From contig NZ_CP083608.1 of NCBI RefSeq assembly GCF_020097135.1, positions 1,798,001 to 1,862,000 on the forward strand: DNA of 64,000 nt. The letters run 5' to 3'. The translations under genes were made by a program, and so were the position numbers. The notes under the pieces are model-generated. The model ran no database searches. It saw only the letters and a list, made by a program, of their open reading frames with translations, and was not told the origin of the DNA. Origin of the DNA: Macrococcus armenti. GTDB lineage: Bacteria > Bacillota > Bacilli > Staphylococcales > Staphylococcaceae. Positions 57,303 through 64,000 of the stretch are shown here, in pieces. Every line of letters starts with the position of its first letter. Position 1 is the first letter of the stretch.

Positions 57303-58263
57303 AATGTTCACCTCTCACTTCTACACCAATGTACATATTGCCGTCTTTCAATTGTTTTTTATATTGCTTAAATTTTTCTACATCATGCTGGAAGTGAAGT
57401 TTATACGTTACACCTTCCACCGCTTCTTCTGTTTTAGTATTGACTTCACTATCCTCAACAAATGTAAAGCGCTCATACTTACCTGCATAATATTGATTGT
57501 CTTTCATATGTACAGGTATAACTGTATATTCTTTAAACGCATCTACTTTATTTTGATAAATATGGAAATTCATATTTTTAGATTTAATTACGCCAACCGG
57601 TTTACCGAATGATTCTTTCGTAACAGCACTTAATGCCGCTTCTTCTGTATCGAATGCTTTCATCGATTCATTCATACCAATCTTATTATTTCCTTTATCG
57701 AGCCATATACCTTTTTCATTCATCTGAATAACGCCATCTTTTAACTCAGTTGCTAAAGTAACACCTTCTGATTCATCTACATTTCTTATGATACGATTTT
57801 CAAGTTTCGTTCCTTTACTGAATGCGCCTGTCTGAATATGATGCACACCAGCTTTACTCTTAATATCCCATGATTTACTTTTAAACTTTTTGTTTGTACT
57901 AATCAGATTAAAATCATTCTCAGGGAAAGTAAGCTCTGTTACGTCTTTATGTTTTTGCTCAATAAAACCAGTGTATAAATATAATGATGCTTTATGACTA
58001 GCCTTCTTTATTTCCAGAACATAGTAATGATTGTTCGGTAGTTTGTAAATGTGTTCAGTTATTGATCCAATCACATTAAAATCAGTTCCCATTGCATCAT
58101 TAATTGTGCTTGATGCTTCTTCAAAACTTTCATATTGCCCTGCATATAATTCAGATGCAACAGCATCATCAGTCAACTGATCTCCAAGCATATAGTCTTT
58201 AACATCCCATATGAGAGATACAAGTAAAAATGCGATAAATAGACCTAATAATCCTTTCTTCAT
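57292..58263 (-). CDS. Membrane-anchored hypothetical protein
   Basis: The 323-residue protein has one N-terminal membrane helix (KKGLLGLFIAFLLVSLIWDV) and a long outside part with beta-rich segments. Not recognised. The ATG at 58263 follows gggg by 8 bases. It is cotranscribed with the DUF805 gene. Confidence 0.65.
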   Translation of the reverse strand: MKKGLLGLFIAFLLVSLIWDVKDYMLGDQLTDDAVASELYAGQYESFEEASSTINDAMGTDFNVIGSITEHIYKLPNNHYYVLEIKKASHKASLYLYTGFIEQKHKDVTELTFPENDFNLISTNKKFKSKSWDIKSKAGVHHIQTGAFSKGTKLENRIIRNVDESEGVTLATELKDGVIQMNEKGIWLDKGNNKIGMNESMKAFDTEEAALSAVTKESFGKPVGVIKSKNMNFHIYQNKVDAFKEYTVIPVHMKDNQYYAGKYERFTFVEDSEVNTKTEEAVEGVTYKLHFQHDVEKFKQYKKQLKDGNMYIGVEVRGEHYGK

Positions 58264-58358
58264 CCATACATCCCCACTATTCATTTGTATTTTATTCCAT
58301 TATTTACATGATAATTCTAAATTATTACAGGTGTCAATTTAATTTATATTTTTAAACA

Positions 58359-58384
58359 AAAAACCGACGAATCATTCGTCGGTT
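58359..58384 (-). terminator. Terminator after ABC exporter
   Basis: AACCGACGAAT and ATTCGTCGGTT around one base, with a T run on the minus strand. Confidence 0.8.
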
Positions 58385-58389
58385 CATGT

Positions 58390-60108
58390 TTAAGACATGA
58401 CTTGTGCATATTGTGCCTGCTGTAATTGATAGTATTTCCCTTGTTGTGCAATGAGCTCATCGTGACTGCCACTTTCAACGATACGCCCGTTCTCTATGAA
58501 AAGGATTCGGTCCACATCTCTTATCGTTGATAGACGGTGGGCAATCGTCAGTGTTGTACGCCCTTCTGATAATCGTTTAAATGCTGCCTGTATACGATTC
58601 TCTGTTTCAACGTCGAGCGCACTTGTCGCCTCGTCCAGTATAATAATCGGTGGGTTCTTCAAGAACATACGTGCAATAGAAACACGCTGCTTCTGTCCAC
58701 CCGATAACTTCGTACCACGCTCTCCTACAATCGTGTGGATTCCTTCTGGCAGTGTATCAACAAATGATTTCAGCTGCGCTTGTTCAACTGCCCACATGAT
58801 TTCCTCATCAGTCGCATCTAAATTTCCATACGCGATATTCTCTTTTAACGTACCGCTAAATAGAAATACATCTTGCTGCACGATGCCAATCTGTTTACGC
58901 AGAGATGATAATGTATAGTCTTTAATATTCTGTCCATTTAAAGTAATCTCACCGTGTGATGGATCATAAAACCTCGGCAGTAACGAACAGATCGTCGTCT
59001 TGCCACCACCACTCGGTCCGACAAGCGCGATTTGTTCTCCACGTTTTATTGAAAACGAAAGATTGTCAAGAATCGTCTGTTCGCCGTACTTGAATGTCAC
59101 ATGGTCATACACTATCTCTTCTGGTTCTTGTTTGAAACTAATGGCATGTGCGCTATCTTTAACAGTAGGTTCTGTTGCCATTATTTCTTTGAAGTTGTTA
59201 AAGCCAGCAATACCTTTCGGGAAAAGTTCGATAATCAAGTTAATCGACTGTAACGGCTTGAATAATATATCCGTAATCATAATAAACGCAACGAATTCTC
59301 CGTAGCTCATCATGTTCTGTAAAACAAAGTAACAGCCTAATATCAATACAATAATTAACGTGAACTTCTGCGATATATAGCCAATAGACGTGTTCCAAGA
59401 CATATAATTATACGCCTTTAATTTCGTGCGTCTGAAGTCTTCATTCGTCTTTTTAAAACGTTCGTTTTCATAATGCTCATTCGTGAATGCCTGCACTAGA
59501 CGAATACCACCAATTGTCTCACTGATTACATCGTTAAACGCAGATACATTACCAAACAATCTGCGGAACTGTGTCGTCATCTTACGGTTAAAGTATAACG
59601 TTAATGCGAATATAAGCGGCACGATACAAAACGTGATTAACGCAAGTTTCACATCAATCGTGAGCATAATAATCAGCGCACCAATAACCGTCATCACGGC
59701 AACGAACACCTCTTCAGGACCATGATGTGCAAGTTCACCGATATCCATCAAATCGTTCGTCAGTCGACCCATGAGTTTCCCAGTCTTATTGCGGTCAAAG
59801 AATCCGAAGTTCAAACGTTGCATATGCTGATACAGTTCATTACGTATATCCCGTTCAATATTTGTTCCGAGTTTATGCCCCCAGTAAGTCACGATAAATT
59901 TAAGAACCGTGACAAACCCGAACACTAAAAATAAACCAATCGCACCAAGCACGATATTCGGCCAGTCTTTCGACGGTAACAGCTTATCAATAAACAAACT
60001 TGTCATTAATGGAAAGATAAGTTCCAACACGCCGACAAAAACCGCTGAACCAAAATCTAACATCAACAAGCCTTTATACGGCTTGTAATATTCAAAAAAT
60101 GATTTCAT
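58390..60108 (-). CDS. ABC-type multidrug/lipid exporter (fused permease and ATPase)
   Basis: The 572-residue half-transporter has six membrane helices (residues 1-310) and an ATPase domain with Walker A GPSGGGKTT, signature LSGGQKQR, Walker B IILDEATSALD and H-loop IAHRLST. It belongs to the Sav1866/MsbA type that exports drugs or lipids as a dimer. The ATG has gaggtag upstream. Substrate unknown. Confidence 0.92.
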   Translation of the reverse strand: MKSFFEYYKPYKGLLMLDFGSAVFVGVLELIFPLMTSLFIDKLLPSKDWPNIVLGAIGLFLVFGFVTVLKFIVTYWGHKLGTNIERDIRNELYQHMQRLNFGFFDRNKTGKLMGRLTNDLMDIGELAHHGPEEVFVAVMTVIGALIIMLTIDVKLALITFCIVPLIFALTLYFNRKMTTQFRRLFGNVSAFNDVISETIGGIRLVQAFTNEHYENERFKKTNEDFRRTKLKAYNYMSWNTSIGYISQKFTLIIVLILGCYFVLQNMMSYGEFVAFIMITDILFKPLQSINLIIELFPKGIAGFNNFKEIMATEPTVKDSAHAISFKQEPEEIVYDHVTFKYGEQTILDNLSFSIKRGEQIALVGPSGGGKTTICSLLPRFYDPSHGEITLNGQNIKDYTLSSLRKQIGIVQQDVFLFSGTLKENIAYGNLDATDEEIMWAVEQAQLKSFVDTLPEGIHTIVGERGTKLSGGQKQRVSIARMFLKNPPIIILDEATSALDVETENRIQAAFKRLSEGRTTLTIAHRLSTIRDVDRILFIENGRIVESGSHDELIAQQGKYYQLQQAQYAQVMS

Positions 60109-60192
60109 ATGTACTACCTCAACATTTTTAATAATATCTATATTTTAACATAGAGCTAGATAAAGATGTTTTCATATATTAAATACAAAATA

Positions 60193-60222
60193 AGAAGCCA
60201 CTTCACTTAAGACGTGGCTTTC
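60193..60222 (-). terminator. Terminator overlapping a stop codon
   Basis: AAAGCCACG and GTGGCTTC arms on the minus strand overlap the end of the 60207 gene, followed by T-rich sequence. Confidence 0.55.
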
Positions 60223-60626
60223 TCTTTTAACTCTTTTATCTCCTGTCTGTCAACAAAATGTCTTATACTTGTACCTACTGCTGCACCGAAAATAGCAACC
60301 GTAAAACCAAACAACCCTGACGTATCTAAATCATTACTCTTGTAATACATATACAATAACCCTGAGATAATTAATATTACTGCAAGCACTGTATATTCAT
60401 ACTTCTTCTGTGCTACACGTCGTTCTAACCCTGCCAGTCGATCTGTATGAAGTAACTGTCTGAGTCTCGTTTCGTGAGGAATGATAAAGAATGGTCCAAT
60501 TAGAATCACCATAAGAAAAGTAAATATAAACGGGTCCTGCTGCACGCCACTATCAATCAATAACCATATTAACATCACTACAATGGTTCCGTAGATAAGA
60601 TAATTTAGCCATAGTTTTGATGTCAT
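60207..60626 (-). CDS. Hypothetical four-helix membrane protein
   Basis: The 139-residue protein has two pairs of membrane helices (residues 8-50 and 75-120) and a charged C-terminal helix (DRQEIKELKEKATS). Not recognised. It is near another membrane gene of similar size. Confidence 0.65.
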   Translation of the reverse strand: MTSKLWLNYLIYGTIVVMLIWLLIDSGVQQDPFIFTFLMVILIGPFFIIPHETRLRQLLHTDRLAGLERRVAQKKYEYTVLAVILIISGLLYMYYKSNDLDTSGLFGFTVAIFGAAVGTSIRHFVDRQEIKELKEKATS

Positions 60627-60680
60627 ATCATGACCTACTTTCTAATTTTTAATAGACTTATAACTTCACTTACTAATATA

Positions 60681-61205
60681 CTAGACATCCTCAAAATCAT
60701 AGTCTTCATACAATTTATCGCGATCGGTTGGTTTATTCTTACTGTTTGCAAACAATGGTATTAAAATGATGAGTAATATGCCAACGGTGCTTGTACTATG
60801 CATAATAACGTTAGAATAATAACTATAAGCATAGATTAATGGTAATCCTATAAATCCAAGCGCTAAATATACAGCTGGAGATTTTCTTAAAAATCTGAAT
60901 CGCTTGATCTCTGATGATAAAGTTGTTAAATACAATAGTAAGAAAAAACAAATAATAAAGCTAAATCGTTTAAACTGATCCAGCGCTTCTAAACGCTCTG
61001 CCTCCTTTAACGACAAATCAGAGTACGGATAACCACTGAATATATCTTTAAATAAATAGATCAAGAATAATACAAGTATAATAAAAGCGCAGATTTTCGG
61101 GATAATCATCAGCTTCTTATACAGATGAAACGGCAGTTCCCCTCTAAAGTTAAATAAGTTTTTTATAAAATATTGAAATGTTCTCTTGAAATCCTTATTA
61201 TCCAT
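60681..61205 (-). CDS. Hypothetical membrane protein
   Basis: The 174-residue protein has four membrane helices and basic and acidic ends (DRDKLYEDYDFEDV). Not recognised. The ATG has gaggtg upstream. It is followed by the 60207 gene after 54 bases. Confidence 0.65.
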   Translation of the reverse strand: MDNKDFKRTFQYFIKNLFNFRGELPFHLYKKLMIIPKICAFIILVLFLIYLFKDIFSGYPYSDLSLKEAERLEALDQFKRFSFIICFFLLLYLTTLSSEIKRFRFLRKSPAVYLALGFIGLPLIYAYSYYSNVIMHSTSTVGILLIILIPLFANSKNKPTDRDKLYEDYDFEDV

Positions 61206-61310
61206 GGGGCACCTCTCTTACCATATTAATACTATTTTAATACATTTACTGTAAAATATATAGTATAGATAAAATCATTTATAATAAATAACAAAAAGTG
61301 AGGTGATAAC

Positions 61311-62069
61311 ATGCTGTCATTTAAAGATACACATAATAGTGCGGACATATTAGAAGAAAACGCACGTTATATTCACTACCATACGCCGAGTCAACTGATT
61401 AAGTATTACGCAAACTACTTTGAATATAAGGAGATGCCGACGCTGGAATTATTTAAAGAAGATCTATCGTATCAGCGTGAATTTCATATGAAACATCGTC
61501 AACAGCATCTCTTATTTATCTTCCCTGATAATGAAGTTATTCCGGAGTCGATTGTCACTTATGCGAAATCACATGGTTGTAACTTAGAGTTGATGGAATT
61601 GTATGAATTAAAGCATCCAAAGCAGTTAAGACGTAACGATGAGGTCGTTTGCGAGGTGGTATCACAAGACGGACCGATATTTGATGACTTCCTAAAGGTC
61701 TGTGCTACAGGAGAAGTTGGGTACGGAGAAGACTTTGTAAAGTTAAAAGAAGAGACGCATAGACGTGATTTATTAAACAGCAAGATTCTGCAGATTGTCG
61801 CATACATAGACAATACACCAGCTGGTAAGATAGAAGCGATAATGGAAGAAGAAACTGTAGAAATCGATGACTTTTATGTGATTGAAGCGTATCGTAGACG
61901 TGGTATCGGGAGTCGTCTGCAAGAAGCGGTGTATAATTTTGCACACGGCAAGCAGGTGTTCCTCATTGCAGATGGAAATGATACAGCACGAGATATGTAT
62001 CAGCGACAAGGTTATGAAAAGATAGCTGAGCGTTATGAACTGTTGCTGGCGCCGCATTCAAATGACTGA
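61311..62069 (+). CDS. GNAT N-acetyltransferase with N-terminal extension
   Basis: The 252-residue protein has about 115 N-terminal residues resembling the extra domain found in some staphylococcal acetyltransferases, then a GNAT domain with FYVIEAYRRRGIGSRLQEAV near residue 188 and DTARDMYQRQGYEK. The ATG has gaggtgataac upstream. Substrate unknown. Confidence 0.85.
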   Translation: MLSFKDTHNSADILEENARYIHYHTPSQLIKYYANYFEYKEMPTLELFKEDLSYQREFHMKHRQQHLLFIFPDNEVIPESIVTYAKSHGCNLELMELYELKHPKQLRRNDEVVCEVVSQDGPIFDDFLKVCATGEVGYGEDFVKLKEETHRRDLLNSKILQIVAYIDNTPAGKIEAIMEEETVEIDDFYVIEAYRRRGIGSRLQEAVYNFAHGKQVFLIADGNDTARDMYQRQGYEKIAERYELLLAPHSND

Positions 62070-62103
62070 ATTGATACATCACCCCTTTTAATTTAATATA
62101 CAT

Positions 62104-62126
62104 AAAAAGACGCAGCCCTGCGTCTT
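62104..62126. terminator. Bidirectional terminator
   Basis: AAAGACGCAG and CTGCGTCTTTT around CC, between converging genes. Confidence 0.8.
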
Positions 62127-62486
62127 TTACTTCTCACTTTGTTTCAACCTTCTAAACATGCTATACACTAATACTCCTGTCACTAGAATCATCACACCTT
62201 CAAAGAATAATAAGAACCACGGTGCATTGTACTTAATCATAAAAGTAAGTAAAACAATAGCGTATACAAAAATCAGCAATCGGTATATAAACATTCCGAC
62301 TTTTCGAGAAGTTTTGTCTAATCCTTCCGGGTTAAATGCTAACACTAGCATCGGCACTGATAAGCTATAAAACCCACCAAATGAATCAGCGATATTTTCA
62401 CTCATTATTTCCGTATAAATATTGTAGATTGTTGATATAACGAAAATAATAAAAAAGAAAGTTAGTAAACCTGAACGAATATTCAT
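62127..62486 (-). CDS. Hypothetical membrane protein
   Basis: The 119-residue protein has four short membrane segments. Not recognised. The ATG at 62486 has ggag 5 bases upstream; the frame runs 12 codons further without a ribosome site. Confidence 0.6.
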   Translation of the reverse strand: MNIRSGLLTFFFIIFVISTIYNIYTEIMSENIADSFGGFYSLSVPMLVLAFNPEGLDKTSRKVGMFIYRLLIFVYAIVLLTFMIKYNAPWFLLFFEGVMILVTGVLVYSMFRRLKQSEK

Positions 62487-62559
62487 CGAATCTCCACTTA
62501 CCTCACGATACTTTAATTCCATTTTAATACAATTATTGTAAATTGTATACCAATGATAA

Positions 62560-62588
62560 AAGCCACTTCAATAAAGAAACGGCTTTAA
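62560..62588 (-). terminator. Terminator after MOSC gene
   Basis: AAAGCCGTTTC and GAAGTGGCTTT (minus strand), followed by TATC and T-rich sequence. Confidence 0.6.
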
Positions 62589-62591
62589 ACT

Positions 62592-63280
62592 CTACACATT
62601 CGGTCCATAGATTCTTCGTGAACTATCTTCAATATGACCTGCTATTTTCTTCTGCAATGATACTTTCCACGTTTCAGCAAGTTCAGGGAGTTCAGACATC
62701 TCCTTTACTTCGATCATATCCGTACTTCGATGCATTACATCGTTACAACGCGCAATCGACCACGCATTATGCAATCGCTCGACTAGACGAATCTCTTCAC
62801 CTTCATTAATATCACCAGGCACTAACACTTTGAAGTACCAGCCCGTACGACCGTTCTCTTCCGTAATGCGAGATAACTCCAGTTCACCATACTTACGCGC
62901 AGGCTTCCAGCACGGCTTACGCGGTTGTGTCACTTGCAGTCTCGCACTACCAATTTCATACACATCGCCGAGACAGACAGTAGACTCATCCATATCTGTC
63001 ACACACAAGTTCTCACCGAATCCTCCTGCATCGATATCGATATTCAGTTCATTACGCCATAGTTCATAATGCGCATAAGGATAACAGAACACCGCCTTAT
63101 CCACACCACCATGATGTTTTTTATCTGCAACTTCGTCACCATTAAAACCTAATATATCAACAAAACCACCATCAACACGATCACGATTAATTGCAGACAC
63201 CACGCCTGCTGCATCTTATCCGTCGCGTTTGCATCACCAAGCTGTTTCGGCTTACCAATAAACATAGATTGAACTTTCAT
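62592..63280 (-). pseudogene. MOSC-domain protein (YiiM-like), frameshifted
   Basis: From ATG 63280 (gaggtgac upstream) the frame reads MKVQSMFIGKPKQLGDANAT then DKM and loses register at about 63215. The other frame continues as VSAINRDRVDGG, ADKKHHGGVDKAV and QPRKPCWKPARK, the MOSC motifs with the conserved Cys. Adding one A at 63215-63217 joins both parts as TDKDAAGVVSAIN. MOSC proteins handle sulphur or bind molybdopterin and protect against N-hydroxy compounds. Confidence 0.85.
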
Positions 63281-63324
63281 ATGTCACCTCTATTATTTGT
63301 TATTGATATCATTATACACAAAAA

Positions 63325-63352
63325 AACCGATTCGATTAGGAATCGGTTAGGA
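63325..63352 (-). terminator. Terminator after 63383 gene
   Basis: AACCGATTCC and GAATCGGTT on the minus strand, followed by TTTTTTTG. Confidence 0.75.
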
Positions 63353-63382
63353 CAGCATCTGAAAATATACACAAGTCATAAA

Positions 63383-63760
63383 CTAAAGACTCATTTGTGA
63401 TTTATACGTTACATATTCATTGAACTCTGCCTTCGAGAGTTTTCCATCAGCATAATCATAAAACTTTTTAATATATTCCTCGCTTAATACATTACCGTCA
63501 ATGTCATTCATTCGAATCGACACTTCTACGTGACGCTTAATTGAATCAAGTGATTTATCATCGGTAATATTATTAATATATTTCTCATATCCGTTAGACA
63601 GCTTTACGAGCGTTCTGAAAGTTGTACTATCTAAATCGGTTAGATCTTTTCTTAAGTTGTCTGTAGTGATATATGCAAGTTTTGAGTATTCTGATATTTG
63701 TTTAGTGCTTATATCACTGTCAAAAAACTTTTTAATATTTGCCATGTTTACGCTTAACAT
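63383..63760 (-). CDS. Hypothetical protein
   Basis: The 125-residue helical protein (ANIKKFFDSDISTKQISEYS, VSIRMNDIDGNVLSEEYIKK) is not recognised. The ATG has aaggagg 6 bases upstream. No signal peptide. The 5' region after it (63761-63950) holds nothing I can name except a copy of its terminator at 63909-63950. Confidence 0.65.
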   Translation of the reverse strand: MLSVNMANIKKFFDSDISTKQISEYSKLAYITTDNLRKDLTDLDSTTFRTLVKLSNGYEKYINNITDDKSLDSIKRHVEVSIRMNDIDGNVLSEEYIKKFYDYADGKLSKAEFNEYVTYKSQMSL

Positions 63761-63908
63761 AACGCCCCTCCTTGCTAACTAAGGTTTATCTTAATTATAC
63801 CATATATCACTGATTTGACTCCCCAACGCAGCAGATAAGCAAATACAGATTACTGTGCTAATCTATTTATTATTGAACATTTATACCTCCATTAATATTT
63901 ATTAAAAA

Positions 63909-63950
63909 ATAAAAAACCAATTCAATTAAGAATCAGTTATGACAGCATCT
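63909..63950 (-). repeat. Second copy of terminator-and-flank motif
   Basis: aaaaaaccaattcaattaag and the following gacagcatct repeat with few changes the sequence at 63323-63360. It would terminate a minus-strand gene ending at 63951. Confidence 0.7.
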
Positions 63951-64000
63951 CTAAATAGTTTCCTTATATAATTCATTTTCTATTAACAAATTAAGTTGAA
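63951..64000 (-). CDS. Possible 3' end of a gene cut by the window edge
   Basis: The frame QLNLLIENELYKETI ends at TAG (63951-63953), directly upstream of the terminator copy. Only 15 codons are visible. Confidence 0.35.
   Translation of the reverse strand, partial: QLNLLIENELYKETI

Overview
The window is about 64 kb of AT-rich, gene-dense chromosome from a member of the Staphylococcaceae. The order pcrB-pcrA-ligA-camS, the NETI/UPF0316 pair, a stand-alone nitric oxide synthase oxygenase, manganese pyrophosphatase, CadC/CadA, a KtrB potassium channel and LPXTG/lipoprotein signals all fit. A complete spermidine operon (speA-speD-speE-speB), absent from Staphylococcus aureus, and a Sal-type ABC-F protein point to Macrococcus/Macrococcoides or a close relative rather than S. 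aureus. That genus assignment is an inference. I saw no rRNA, tRNA, CRISPR array or intact insertion sequence.

Layout. 1-12.3 kb is conserved core, almost all on the minus strand: camS (cut by the window edge), ligA, pcrA, pcrB, two tandem VanY-type lipoprotein carboxypeptidases, a TrpR-like regulator, purB, NETI/UPF0316, nadE and pncB. 12.4-17 kb holds an MFS carrier coupled to nos, a 41-bp tandem repeat array, an unknown gene, a broken small gene, an IS-end-like hairpin and a beta-helix protein. 17.1-25.5 kb holds nicotinamidase, pyrophosphatase, a GNAT enzyme, an oxidoreductase, an aldehyde dehydrogenase, a NERD-domain gene flanked by hairpin repeats, and a lactonase. 24.0-27.7 kb is the polyamine operon. 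27.8-36.9 kb holds an SOS-type YolD gene, an LPXTG protein, an Ntn hydrolase, a NIPSNAP-Nudix fusion, an old yellow enzyme, an M29 aminopeptidase and a thioredoxin-like protein.

37-40.6 kb is an accessory patch: DUF3885, an unknown gene, a headless gene remnant, three tandem DUF1433 paralogues and a duplicated flank. 40.6-47.7 kb has an FAD monooxygenase/GNAT pair, a YidC lipoprotein, a Sal-like ABC-F gene behind a translational attenuator, and the cadCA metal-resistance operon. 48-64 kb has a phosphatase, an sdcS-type symporter broken by one TGA, ktrB followed by a second 41-bp array, a frameshifted small membrane gene, an immunity-like pair, an M20 hydrolase, an HTH/DUF2975 pair, a DUF805 operon, an ABC exporter, several small membrane proteins and a frameshifted MOSC gene.

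Main threads. NAD salvage: pncA, pncB and nadE. Polyamine synthesis from arginine: speA, speB, speD and speE. Stress and resistance: cadCA, the ABC-F gene, the ABC exporter and SOS-controlled yolD. Three separate intergenic arrays of about 41-bp hairpin units, and at least four genes broken by a single-base change, are the most unusual features.
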